A stretch of DNA of 64,000 nt, from assembly GCA_905234275.1 (NCBI GenBank), contig CAJOHD010000011.1, forward strand, positions 1-64,000, written 5' to 3'. Below, piece after piece: positions 25,306-34,649 of the stretch. Below the pieces are notes generated by a model. It saw only the letters and a list, made by a program, of their open reading frames with translations, was not told the origin of the DNA and searched no databases. A program made the translations under genes and the position numbers. Source of the DNA: an uncultured Bacteroidales bacterium. GTDB taxonomy: Bacteria; Bacteroidota; Bacteroidia; Bacteroidales; F082. How positions within the stretch are numbered: position 1 is the first letter of the stretch; every line of letters starts with the position of its first letter.

Positions 25306-27531
25306 ATGAAAAAACTGTATCTCATTGCTATTGCAAGCGTTATTTTGTGTTTTTCCTGCGGGAAAAAAGAAACCGATTCGGAATGTGTCGCTATGCGCGG
25401 ATTGGTTGAGCGTGTAGTGCCTGAATATTCGAAACATATTGTGCTTCAACGAATTAACGACACTATTGACTGTTTCGAGATTGAAACCATGGGCAAGGAC
25501 CTCGTGATTCGAGGCAACAACGCCAACAGCATGGCAGTGGGATTAAATCATTACCTTAAATATTATTGCAAGGCCCAATATTCATGGTTTGAGACCGAAA
25601 AACTCGAGATTCCTCGTCAGATGCCTCAAGTTGATGAAAAAGTGCGTCTCAACGCCCGTGTTCCCGACCGTTTCTTCTTGAATTACTGTACTTTCGGCTA
25701 CACCATGCCGTGGTGGGGCTGGTCACAATGGGAGCATTTCATCGACTGGATGGCGCTCAACGGCATCAACCTGCCGCTTGCAATCACCGGACAGGAGTCG
25801 GTTTGGTATGAAGTGTGGCGTGATTTCGGCTTGACAGACGAGGAGATTCGCAGCTATTTCACAGGTCCGGCTCATCTTCCATGGCACCGCATGCAGAATA
25901 TCGACCGTTGGGGCGGACCATTGCCGATGGTGTGGCTTGATAATCAAAAAGCGTTGCAGAAACAGATTGTGACTCGTGAACGTGAACTCAACATGAAACC
26001 GGTTTTACCAGGTTTTGCAGGTCATGTGCCACCATGCATTACCCGTATCTATCCTGATGCGCCGTTAGCATCATTGGGCGATTGGGCTGGCTTCGACAGC
26101 ACCTGCTGGTGCAAGTTCCTCGACCCGCTCGACCCGCTTTACACCGAGATACAGAAGAAATTTATCGCCAAACAGACCGAGTTTTACGGCACCGATCATA
26201 TCTATGGTATCGACATCTTCAACGAACTCATCCCACCAAGCTGGGAGCCTGAATACCTCGCCCGTGTCAGCCGTCAGGTTTATGAGTCGCTCGAAGCAGC
26301 CGACCCTGATGCAAAATGGCTCGAGATGGCTTGGCTCTTCTGGAACGAGCGTCAGTATTGGGAGGTTGATAACCGCATCGAGGCATATATCACTTCAATG
26401 CCTATCGACCGCCACATCATGCTCGATTATTATTGCGAACGCCAGCCGGTATGGGAGCGCACCAACGCTTATTATGGCGTGCCTTATATCTGGTGCTACC
26501 TCGGCAACTTCGGTGGTAACTCAATGCTTGCCGGTAATTTGGATACTGTCAACGCCCGCATCGAACGCGCTTTTGTGAAAGGTGGCGATAACTTCGTGGG
26601 CATCGGATCTACTCTCGAGGGCTTCGACTGCAACCCGTTTATGTATGAATATGTGTTTGAGAAGGCGTGGGACGACCCGCTCACAAAAGACGTGAAAGCT
26701 TGGGTGGAATGCCTCGCCGACCAGCGTGCCGGAAAATATGATGAGCATATGCGCATAGCTTGGGAACTCCTTGCCGACAGCGTATATAATAAAGTGTCGT
26801 CACCTGGTCAATGTGTGCGCATCAACCAGCGCCCGACCACCGGAAACATCAAGGAATACAGACAATATTACATTGCACCGACTTATAAATACAACAATCT
26901 GGTACTTCTTGAAGTGCTTGACAATCTTTTGGCATCTGATTGCGACACCCGCACTCGCCATTTCGACATTGTCAATGTCACTCGCCAGATGCTGGGCAAC
27001 TACTTCAGCGACCTCTACATCGACTACGTAAAGGCTTATAAAGACAACGATTTTGCTAAGATGCAGCAGCTTGAGAAGACCATGGTTTCTATTCTCGACG
27101 ACACCGATGCCATCCTTGCTTCAGAGCCAGCTTTCCTCGTCGGAAAGTGGATAAAAGATGCAAGAGCCATTGGAAACACTGAGGAAGAGAAGGATTATTT
27201 CGAGAGCAACGCACGTAACATCATCACCACTTGGGGCGAGGAAGACGCCTTGTTGAACGAATATGCCAGCCGAGCATGGGCAGGACTCACCGAGACATAT
27301 TATGCCTACCGCTGGAAAGAGTTCTTCAAAGATATGGACGCTGCCATCGCTGCAGGTGAGGACTTTGATGAGCGTGCCTATCACGATCGCATCTGCAAAT
27401 ATGAAGGTCAGTGGTGGCGTGAGCGTTTAGGCAGTTTCAGCGCAGAGCCAACCAACAACGGAGTGGCATTGGCTTTCGAGATAGCACAGAAATATCGTGA
27501 TGAGATGAAGCAGTATTATCAAAATCGATAA
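25306..27531 (+). CDS. Alpha-N-acetylglucosaminidase, GH89 lipoprotein
   Basis: A 741-residue glycoside hydrolase related to human NAGLU. It removes terminal alpha-linked N-acetylglucosamine, for example from mucin O-glycans or heparan chains. The lipobox CFSCGKKE places it on an outer-membrane anchor. Family sequence is clear: NYCTFGYTMPWWGWSQWE, GINLPLAITGQE, FTGPAHLPWHRM, and FNELIPPSW with a likely catalytic Glu. Its length matches GH89. It has no neighbouring SusC/SusD pair, so it is not in a classical polysaccharide locus. Its 3' end overlaps the next gene on the other strand by 13 bp. Confidence 0.94.
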   Translation: MKKLYLIAIASVILCFSCGKKETDSECVAMRGLVERVVPEYSKHIVLQRINDTIDCFEIETMGKDLVIRGNNANSMAVGLNHYLKYYCKAQYSWFETEKLEIPRQMPQVDEKVRLNARVPDRFFLNYCTFGYTMPWWGWSQWEHFIDWMALNGINLPLAITGQESVWYEVWRDFGLTDEEIRSYFTGPAHLPWHRMQNIDRWGGPLPMVWLDNQKALQKQIVTRERELNMKPVLPGFAGHVPPCITRIYPDAPLASLGDWAGFDSTCWCKFLDPLDPLYTEIQKKFIAKQTEFYGTDHIYGIDIFNELIPPSWEPEYLARVSRQVYESLEAADPDAKWLEMAWLFWNERQYWEVDNRIEAYITSMPIDRHIMLDYYCERQPVWERTNAYYGVPYIWCYLGNFGGNSMLAGNLDTVNARIERAFVKGGDNFVGIGSTLEGFDCNPFMYEYVFEKAWDDPLTKDVKAWVECLADQRAGKYDEHMRIAWELLADSVYNKVSSPGQCVRINQRPTTGNIKEYRQYYIAPTYKYNNLVLLEVLDNLLASDCDTRTRHFDIVNVTRQMLGNYFSDLYIDYVKAYKDNDFAKMQQLEKTMVSILDDTDAILASEPAFLVGKWIKDARAIGNTEEEKDYFESNARNIITTWGEEDALLNEYASRAWAGLTETYYAYRWKEFFKDMDAAIAAGEDFDERAYHDRICKYEGQWWRERLGSFSAEPTNNGVALAFEIAQKYRDEMKQYYQNR

Positions 27532-28673
27532 AACAGCTTCCCTGAAAGCGTCCAATTATAAAGGATTCCGTATATTTGCAAGTCGGTGATGACATCGCCG
27601 TCATAACCCTCTATATGGATATTTGGAGCATCAAATTTTCCTTTGTTGACTGCGTTCGAGCTGGTAAAATAAAACATATTCACAACTAACTGCGTGGTGA
27701 AATAAAAACGTCCCCATGTCAAGCTGAGTGCAGTGCTTCCCATAATGTTTGGTGATGGATAACACCATACGTCCGATTTTTTCAAGGTCTGAGTTTCTGT
27801 TGAATCAGCAAAGTTTATATCTAAAGCATAAGCTCTTGTCTCCATGTAGTTTACCAAAGAAAGAACTGGAATAACGGTGATGTTGAATGTCAGGTTGCGA
27901 ACAGTGCGGTCGTCATTATTTACCTCATCGCGGTTCCAAAGCACAATATTGGCGGAATATCCACCGCCAATGGCAAACTGTATTGCGGAATACGACTCAA
28001 AAAGACCGGTCATGTCTTCCTTGGTGTCAAGGTCGCTCCACATGAAACGGGATGTAAGCATTACTGAACCGGAGGTGTGTTTTTGCACCACATTCATAAC
28101 GTTGGTGGCAGTATAGGCAAAACGTCTGTGGTTGAAAACCCAATATCCGTCAAGCGAAAGATTGCGCAAATTACCTAATCCTGTAGATTTTTCAAGTTCT
28201 TCGATATAATATTCATCGCCAGGCTCTCCGACAGTTACGTCGCTGATGATATAGTTTTTAATGCCAAAATAGCTGATTCGGCCTCCCCATCTGAGGTTTT
28301 GCATGCCAAATGACAATGCACGTCTTTTCTCGGCACTGTGCCTGCCAATTTCAACATCGTAACCAAAACTTGTACCGCCATAACCAACCTCAAAACCTAC
28401 TTTTTTATACAGACTTTCACCCAGATAACTCACTGATGAAGCAGGAATTACGTCAAACATTTTAAAATCGGAATAAGCAAAAAAACCAACCATCTGAAGC
28501 TTGCTGGTTAGGGCAAAAGAGAAACGTGGAGGAAACTGGTAAACATAATTGGTATCAATGTTTTCTGTCTTATGGATATACCCTTTACCCAGGTCGATCA
28601 GTTCACTGACAGACTGACTTTGCACCGAAATAGCTGCAAATAAAAATATGACTATCGAAAACTTTTTTGTCAT
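27519..28673 (-). CDS. DUF4421-like outer-membrane protein
   Basis: A 384-residue exported protein with a signal peptide ending SVQSQ. Features such as IDTNYV near the N-terminus, GGGYSANIVLWNRDE and a C-terminal aromatic end (SGKLFYRF) fit the DUF4421 family of predicted outer-membrane barrels. The function is not known. The start is ATG 28673; the TTG at 28676 just upstream is unlikely. A -7 box TAATTTTG is at 28691-28698 on this strand. Confidence 0.7.
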   Translation of the reverse strand: MTKKFSIVIFLFAAISVQSQSVSELIDLGKGYIHKTENIDTNYVYQFPPRFSFALTSKLQMVGFFAYSDFKMFDVIPASSVSYLGESLYKKVGFEVGYGGTSFGYDVEIGRHSAEKRRALSFGMQNLRWGGRISYFGIKNYIISDVTVGEPGDEYYIEELEKSTGLGNLRNLSLDGYWVFNHRRFAYTATNVMNVVQKHTSGSVMLTSRFMWSDLDTKEDMTGLFESYSAIQFAIGGGYSANIVLWNRDEVNNDDRTVRNLTFNITVIPVLSLVNYMETRAYALDINFADSTETQTLKKSDVWCYPSPNIMGSTALSLTWGRFYFTTQLVVNMFYFTSSNAVNKGKFDAPNIHIEGYDGDVITDLQIYGILYNWTLSGKLFYRF

Positions 28674-28724
28674 CAAAAATAAAATTTTGGCAAAATTAGC
28701 AAAATGTTTACAAAAATCAAAAAA

Positions 28725-28757
28725 ACTTTAAACTTTAAACTCTAAACTTTAAACTTT
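28725..28757. repeat. Heptamer tandem repeat (ACTTTAA)x4.5
   Basis: Four and a half copies with one variant (ACTCTAA), immediately upstream of the -7 box TATCTTTG (28763-28770) of the lipoprotein-radical SAM operon. Copy-number change here would alter promoter spacing upstream of the -33 region. Confidence 0.75.
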
Positions 28758-28762
28758 TTTAA

Positions 28763-28770
28763 TATCTTTG
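28763..28770 (+). promoter_or_regulatory. -7 box of the lipoprotein-radical SAM operon
   Basis: TATCTTTG, 19 bases before the lipoprotein ATG at 28790. Confidence 0.7.
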
Positions 28771-28789
28771 CAGCGTAATAATTCGAATT

Positions 28790-29059
28790 ATGAAAAAATT
28801 TGGTCGTACAATTTGGATTGGAGTCCTTGCTGGACTTGCATTTTTAGGTGCTTGCGCCACACATAAAGGCTTGACAAAGGCCGAGAGAGCACAGCTCGTC
28901 AAAGAACGCGATTCCATTCAGCAGATTCTTCAACGTCGCGAAGGCGCTTCTGTTTATGGCTCCCCTGAGATCATCCAGGCTTATGGTGCCGAGACACGTC
29001 GACTTCGTCACCAACTCGATTCTATCAACAATCTGTTAGGCGAAGATGAGCCTAAGTAA
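28790..29059 (+). CDS. Small lipoprotein paired with a radical SAM enzyme
   Basis: An 89-residue lipoprotein: signal and lipobox FLGAC (Cys22), then a charged helical segment, then VYGSPEIIQAYGAETRRLRHQLDSINNLL. The small size, the YGSPE...YG motif and the tight link to a radical SAM/SPASM gene match, as I recall, the TIGR04134 lipoprotein family that travels with TIGR04133 radical SAM proteins in the Bacteroidota. The lipoprotein may be the substrate of the enzyme, but this has not been shown as far as I know. Confidence 0.75.
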   Translation: MKKFGRTIWIGVLAGLAFLGACATHKGLTKAERAQLVKERDSIQQILQRREGASVYGSPEIIQAYGAETRRLRHQLDSINNLLGEDEPK

Positions 29060-30110
29060 ATTCTTTATGCTCGAACTCAATCGCGCCGTGTTGAAACAGC
29101 GGATTGAAGAGCATGAACTACATCAGCTTTTTTGGGAATGTACATTGAGGTGTAACCTCAACTGTCGTCATTGTGGCAGCGACTGTCGTATGCTTTCCGA
29201 GCAGAACGACATGCCTCTCAACGATTTTCTGAAGGTTTTAGACGAGATAAAACAGTACCAGGACCCATCCAAGACGATGGTCATCACAACGGGTGGCGAG
29301 CCTATGATGCGCCGCGATCTGGCTCAATGCGGACTGGAAATATCGAAACGCGGCTTCGTGTGGGGTATGGTGACAAACGGCATGTTGCTAACACCCGAAA
29401 AACTCAACGAATTTGTTGAAAACGGACTGAAATCCATAGCCGTGAGCTTTGACGGCTTCGAAGAAGACCATAACTGGATGCGTGGCAATCCGTCGAGTTA
29501 CAAAAATGTGCTCGTGGCTGTAGAGGCTATGAAACAGCATCCCGAATTGACATGGGATGTTATAACTTGCGTAAACCAACGAACCATAAAATATCTGCCT
29601 GAGTTTAGAGACTATATTATCTCACTTGGCATCAAACGCTGGCGATTGTTTACAGTATTTCCTTTTGGGCGTGCAAAAGATGAACCAGATTTGCAGTTAA
29701 GCAACGCTCAGTTTGTCGAGATGCTCGAGTTTATCAAACAAACCCGTCTCGAAGGCAAGATCCGTGCCGACTACGGCTGCGACGGCTTCCTCGGCAAGTA
29801 CGAGGGCGAGGTGCGCAACCATTATTACTCATGCAGCGCAGGCATCAACATCGCTTCAATCCTTGCCGACGGCTCCATCTCGGGCTGTCTCAGCATACGC
29901 AGCGACTACCACCAAGGCAATATCTACCACGACAGCTTCTGGGATGTCTGGCAAAACAAATATCAGCTTTACCGCGACCGCAAATGGATGAAAAAAGATG
30001 AATGTGCCAAATGCAAGGTCTGGCGCTACTGCCAAGGAAACGGCATGCACCTACGCGATGGCGACGGGAAATTGCAGGTGTGTCAGTATAAAAAAATAGA
30101 GTCGATTTAA
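29046..30110 (+). CDS. Radical SAM/SPASM protein, lipoprotein-associated (TIGR04133-like)
   Basis: A 354-residue enzyme. The 4Fe-4S motif C36-x3-C40-x2-C43 (RCNLNCRHCGSDC) binds the cluster that cleaves S-adenosylmethionine; TTGGEPMMR is the SAM-binding GGEP motif. The C-terminal SPASM region has further cysteines (YSCSAGI, SGCLS, DECAKCKVWRYCQGN, QVC) for auxiliary clusters, as in peptide-modifying enzymes. The first ATG overlaps the lipoprotein gene by 14 bp; a second ATG at 29067 avoids the overlap and begins MLELNRAVLK. The stop codon lies inside a terminator hairpin. The modification and its target are unknown; the lipoprotein is the best candidate. Confidence 0.88.
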   Translation: MSLSKFFMLELNRAVLKQRIEEHELHQLFWECTLRCNLNCRHCGSDCRMLSEQNDMPLNDFLKVLDEIKQYQDPSKTMVITTGGEPMMRRDLAQCGLEISKRGFVWGMVTNGMLLTPEKLNEFVENGLKSIAVSFDGFEEDHNWMRGNPSSYKNVLVAVEAMKQHPELTWDVITCVNQRTIKYLPEFRDYIISLGIKRWRLFTVFPFGRAKDEPDLQLSNAQFVEMLEFIKQTRLEGKIRADYGCDGFLGKYEGEVRNHYYSCSAGINIASILADGSISGCLSIRSDYHQGNIYHDSFWDVWQNKYQLYRDRKWMKKDECAKCKVWRYCQGNGMHLRDGDGKLQVCQYKKIESI

Positions 30111-30127
30111 ATCGACTCTATTTTTTT
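30091..30127. terminator. Bidirectional terminator
   Basis: A-rich run, TAGAGTCGATTT, AAATCGACTCTA, T-rich run. The stem is perfect (15 bp including AAA/TTT) and overlaps the stop of the radical SAM gene and reaches the stop of the convergent efflux gene. Confidence 0.88.
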
Positions 30128-31475
30128 ACTTCGTATCAAATCCTCCTAACGAGGAGTATAAGTTGATTAGCGACTGAATCATCTCATATTGATTCTGCAC
30201 CATCGTGAACTCTGCCGAGAGCAACGACTCTTGGGCTGTCAACACCTCGAGGTAGGTGGTGCTGCCGTTGTCCATCAAGTCGGAAGTGGCATTAAACGCT
30301 TCCTTCAATGCGTTGACGCGAAGCTCAATGAGTTCGGCTTTCTTTGCGGCTGTCTCACAGTCGTGAAGGTATGTGTAAACCTCACTACCTGCGTTGTAAA
30401 GTGCCTGCACAAACTCCAACTCCGCCTTTTCCTGCTCTTTCTTAGCATTACGGACCTGAGCCCTGAGCTGTCCGCCTTGGAAGATAGGCTGTGTCAGTTC
30501 ACCCACTGCCTGTGCGATAAAGTCAAGAGCGTCGACAGTGCCTGTATAGCCAACCAAACCACCGATTGTGATGTTAGGATAGAAGTCCTGTCTTGCCTGT
30601 TGTGTGCTATAGTAGGCAATCTCCATGTTACGTTCTGCCATGCGGACATCCGGACGAGCGTCGAGCAAGCGCGCTGGCATACCGATATGAATCTGCTCTG
30701 GCATCTGGAAATCTTCAAATTTAGCACGCTCTATCGGATGCGGAGGCTCTGCGAGCAACAGACAAAGTGATGCTTCGGTTGCGATAATGCTGTTCTCCAA
30801 GTCAACAATCTCAATGCGAACCTCTTCTAACGAAGCTTCCATCTGGTAGACTGCCGGACTTGTATAAATACCAGCCTGATACAAGGCTTGAGTGGAGTTA
30901 TACGACTCTTCATAAAGTCCTTCGAAATACTTTGCCAGCTCCAGCTCATGGTCAAGCATCACCAAAGCATAGTAGATGTTAGCCACATTGGCTGCCAAAC
31001 TGACTTGCACAGCCTGTCTGTAATCCTGATAGTATGCAAGTTGCGATTTCGACTTTCTGATTTGACTTCTAGTTTGACCGAAAACTCCTAACTGCCAGCT
31101 TGCCGTAACAGGAATGAGAACGCTATTACTGTTGTTTCCACCTTGATAGGTGAACGTTGCCTGTGGAGCGAATGCAAACGTTGGAGCATAGCCCCATTTA
31201 GCAGCTTTCAATGAGTTCTGAGCCTGCTCGATGGTGAGCTGTGTTGTGCGCATGTCGGTGTTTTTAGCCAACGCTGTGTCGATGAGCTGTTGTAGCAACG
31301 GGTCGGTGAAGACGTCGCGCCAGTTCAGATCACCGATAGAAGTAGTGTCTTGTGAATCGACGATATCACCCATCGCTTTTTCATCGACGGTGGCATCCGA
31401 TTCATATTTCTTATAAAGGGAGCAGCTTGGTAAAACCAGCATCCCGACTAATAAAACAATTATATACCTTTTCAT
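30126..31475 (-). CDS. TolC-family outer-membrane efflux lipoprotein
   Basis: A 449-residue lipoprotein (lipobox LPSC) of the NodT/OprM type. Two repeated TolC-type helical segments (for example TTQLTIEQAQNSLKAAK and QARQDFYPNITIGG) and the family motif ARPDVRMAE are present. It forms the outer-membrane channel of the pump whose other parts are encoded just upstream. The frame opens at 31538, overlapping the permease, but the signal peptide begins at ATG 31475, 22 bp after the permease stop. Confidence 0.93.
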   Translation of the reverse strand: MKRYIIVLLVGMLVLPSCSLYKKYESDATVDEKAMGDIVDSQDTTSIGDLNWRDVFTDPLLQQLIDTALAKNTDMRTTQLTIEQAQNSLKAAKWGYAPTFAFAPQATFTYQGGNNSNSVLIPVTASWQLGVFGQTRSQIRKSKSQLAYYQDYRQAVQVSLAANVANIYYALVMLDHELELAKYFEGLYEESYNSTQALYQAGIYTSPAVYQMEASLEEVRIEIVDLENSIIATEASLCLLLAEPPHPIERAKFEDFQMPEQIHIGMPARLLDARPDVRMAERNMEIAYYSTQQARQDFYPNITIGGLVGYTGTVDALDFIAQAVGELTQPIFQGGQLRAQVRNAKKEQEKAELEFVQALYNAGSEVYTYLHDCETAAKKAELIELRVNALKEAFNATSDLMDNGSTTYLEVLTAQESLLSAEFTMVQNQYEMIQSLINLYSSLGGFDTK

Positions 31476-31497
31476 AGATACACCTTTCTTATTTAAA

Positions 31498-34400
31498 TTA
31501 GTCTTCTTCATCATTATTATCCGGGGTAACTCGTTCATGAACTTTCTGGAACACCATGTACAATGCCGGTGTGACGAACAAGATGGCGATGATACCTATC
31601 GTCATACCGCCCACAACAGCGATTGACAATGACTTATTACCCACAGCACCTGCACCGCCTTCCACGATAAGCGGGATCATACCGATGATCATGGTCAAAA
31701 CGGTCATCAAGATAGGACGCAGACGGTCTCTACAAGCACCGACAGCGGCGTCGTAAATCGACATGCCCTCCTGACGTTTCTGAACAGCGAACTCAGTGAT
31801 GAGGATAGCGGTCTTCGCCACCAAACCCATCAACATGATAACACCCGTTTGCACATACACGTTGACGCCGACACTCATTATTGACTCAAGCGGACGGACA
31901 GCGAGATATGCGCCGAAGATACCGAACGGGATTGACAGCAACACCGCGAATGGGATGAACACTGAGTTATACAGACAAGCGAGGATGAGGTAAACAATCA
32001 ACACTGCGATTGCATAGATGATGACCGTGTCGTTCGACTGGGCTGTTTCAGCTTCCTCACGTGCCATACCACCATATTCATAGCCATATCCGTCAGGGAA
32101 GACCTCTGCCATCAATTCATCGACAGCATTACGAACGTGAGCCGATGTATATCCTGAGGCAGGCATGACGTTCATATTATAACCAGTGAAAAGGTTAAAT
32201 CTGCGTTCCTGCGAAGAACCCATAGTAGGAGTCAGGGTCACAAACTCCGAAACAGGTGTCATTTCACCGTCAATCTGTACAAATATGTTGTTAAGAGTGC
32301 TAGCCTCCATACGATAGGAGTCGCCGGCTTCCACGAGTATCTGATAGACCTTACCGTATTGGATGTAATTGCCGATATACGAACCTGCAAGGTTGGTACC
32401 GATAGTCTGGATAACAGTCTTAGGCGAGATGCCTCTGCGTTTACAAGCAGCCACATCAACTGTCAGATTGTATTTAGGATAGTCGTCTGAATATGATGCT
32501 ATAGCTGTTTGAATTTCTGGACGTTCTCTCAACTTCTCGGTAAATTGTGTCGACAAAGAATAGAATGTAGTGTCGTCGCCAGTTCCCGAGCGGTCCTGGA
32601 GGTTAAGCTCCATCATTGAACCTGTACCGTAGCCAGGAATCTGAGGCATCTGGTAAGGTGTGATGTCAGCTTCAGGCATGTTTACCATAGCCCATACGTA
32701 GATTTGCTTCTGCACGTCGGCTATGCTGTAAAATTCACGCTCATCCCAGTTTTTCAGACGAACCAATATTGTTGCATAGTTGGTACCGGCACCACCGTTC
32801 ATCATGGAGAAACCTGTCATAGCACCCACCAACTCGACATCATCAAGTTTGCTGATGTAATCCTCAAGTTTTTCAGCAGCATCCTGTGTCTCGTTAAGAT
32901 AAGTTCCTGATGCCAATGTAACGTCAACCATAAGGAAGCCTTGGTCTTCCTGTGGAACGAGGTCCTGCTGGGCTGTCTTCATGAGCCATACCATACCGCA
33001 ACCGAAAGCAATCAACAGAATCCAAGAGAAAATAGGACGTTTGATGAATTTGCTGACACCTTTGATATACTTGTTTAACAAAGCACCGTATGCGGCGTCA
33101 TATCCTTTCTTAACATAATAGTTGAGACCTTTTCTCTCTTTACCGTCTTCAGTTTTAGGTTTAAACAAGATAGCGCAGAGTGCAGGGCAGATAGTCAAAG
33201 CTGAAAGGCAGGAAATACCCACCGAACCAGCCATGATGGTACCGAACTGCTTGAAGAATGTGCCTGAAGTTCCCGACATGAAGGTCACAGGGATAAACAC
33301 CGCCATAAATACACTCGTTGTTGAGATAACAGCTGCTGTCACTTCGTTGAGAGCCACTGTGGTAGCGGTTGCTGCCGACTTATATTTTCCTGTCTCCAAC
33401 TTCGCCATAACCTCTTCAACAACCACGATGGCGTCGTCCACGACAGTACCGATGGCAAGCACCAACGCGAATAGCGTCAGCAAGTTAAGAGAGAATCCCA
33501 TCGCCTTCACGATGGCGAAAGTACCGATCAACGAAACGATGATTGACACTGTCGGGACCAACGTAGCCTTGAAATCCTGTAAGAACAGATAAACGATGAG
33601 GACGACCAAGATGATAGCGACGATGAGGGTCTCAACGACGCTGTGCATTGAAGCGAAGAGGAAGTCGTCGGATGTCTCCATAAGCTTGAACTCCAAGCCT
33701 GCAGGCAATGTCTTTGAGATCTCGGCAATAACCTTGTTGATTTCAGCATTGACCGCGGTGGCGTTGGCGCCAGGCGACTGGTTGACGATAAACATAGCTC
33801 CCGGATGTCCTTCGACGTTTGAACGATAGTCGTAGGCTTTTCTACCAAGTTCTATGGTGGCAACGTCTTTCAAACGCACTATGTTACCGTCGTTGGTGCC
33901 GCGTACTATGATTTCCTCAAACTGGCTCATATCGTCGAGCAGTCCGTGGTATTCGATATCGATCTTGTTGACCGTGCTCTCGATTCTACCGACTGGCGAC
34001 ACGAGGTTCTGCTCGTTGATGGCGTTGATGATTTCAGATGGTGTGATGCCATACATTCCCATGACATCCGGTTTTATCCAAATACGCACACCATACTTAT
34101 CACCGATAAGCTGTGTACGTCCCACGCCAGTGACACGGCTCACCTGTGGTATCACATTGATATCCAAGAAGTTGATGATGAACTTCTCATCAAACTTATC
34201 ATCGGTGCTCTCCAAGCTTCGAATCTGAAGGATGGAGTTAACACTCTTTGTAACGGTAACACCTTGCGTGGTCACGTCTGATGGCAACAGACCCAAAGCC
34301 TGGTTCACACGGTTCTGCGTGTTAACAGTTGCCATGTCAGGGTCGGTGCCTTGTTTGAAGTAGACGTCGATTTCAGCGGTACCGTTTGAACGTGCTGTTG

Positions 34401-34647
34401 AAGTGATATACATCATGTCTTCCACACCGTTCACCTGCTCCTCGATAGGCATGATGACTGATTTCATGACAGATCCTGCGTCAGCACCGCTATAAGTGGC
34501 CTGGATAATAACCTCAGGAGGCGCGATGTCAGGATATTGCTCGATTGGCAGTGAGAAGATACTCACCGTACCGACAAGACAGATAAGCACGGCGACGGCA
34601 AGAGCAGCCACCCAGTGCTTAACAAAATATTTCTGTTTGATAGCCAT
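31498..34647 (-). CDS. RND multidrug efflux permease (AcrB/MexB type)
   Basis: A 1049-residue inner-membrane proton antiporter with twelve helices and two large periplasmic loops (about 30-335 and 560-870). The proton-relay acidic pair is in GTVVDDAIVVVEEV near residue 400. Other family motifs include YPDIAPPEV and the internal duplication (QEDQGFLMVDV). It takes drugs, bile salts or other toxins from the periplasm or membrane. It sits 2 bp after the adaptor gene and 22 bp before the channel gene, a complete tripartite operon. No TetR or AraC regulator adjoins it. Confidence 0.96.
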   Translation of the reverse strand: MAIKQKYFVKHWVAALAVAVLICLVGTVSIFSLPIEQYPDIAPPEVIIQATYSGADAGSVMKSVIMPIEEQVNGVEDMMYITSTARSNGTAEIDVYFKQGTDPDMATVNTQNRVNQALGLLPSDVTTQGVTVTKSVNSILQIRSLESTDDKFDEKFIINFLDINVIPQVSRVTGVGRTQLIGDKYGVRIWIKPDVMGMYGITPSEIINAINEQNLVSPVGRIESTVNKIDIEYHGLLDDMSQFEEIIVRGTNDGNIVRLKDVATIELGRKAYDYRSNVEGHPGAMFIVNQSPGANATAVNAEINKVIAEISKTLPAGLEFKLMETSDDFLFASMHSVVETLIVAIILVVLIVYLFLQDFKATLVPTVSIIVSLIGTFAIVKAMGFSLNLLTLFALVLAIGTVVDDAIVVVEEVMAKLETGKYKSAATATTVALNEVTAAVISTTSVFMAVFIPVTFMSGTSGTFFKQFGTIMAGSVGISCLSALTICPALCAILFKPKTEDGKERKGLNYYVKKGYDAAYGALLNKYIKGVSKFIKRPIFSWILLIAFGCGMVWLMKTAQQDLVPQEDQGFLMVDVTLASGTYLNETQDAAEKLEDYISKLDDVELVGAMTGFSMMNGGAGTNYATILVRLKNWDEREFYSIADVQKQIYVWAMVNMPEADITPYQMPQIPGYGTGSMMELNLQDRSGTGDDTTFYSLSTQFTEKLRERPEIQTAIASYSDDYPKYNLTVDVAACKRRGISPKTVIQTIGTNLAGSYIGNYIQYGKVYQILVEAGDSYRMEASTLNNIFVQIDGEMTPVSEFVTLTPTMGSSQERRFNLFTGYNMNVMPASGYTSAHVRNAVDELMAEVFPDGYGYEYGGMAREEAETAQSNDTVIIYAIAVLIVYLILACLYNSVFIPFAVLLSIPFGIFGAYLAVRPLESIMSVGVNVYVQTGVIMLMGLVAKTAILITEFAVQKRQEGMSIYDAAVGACRDRLRPILMTVLTMIIGMIPLIVEGGAGAVGNKSLSIAVVGGMTIGIIAILFVTPALYMVFQKVHERVTPDNNDEED

Positions 34648-34649
34648 TT

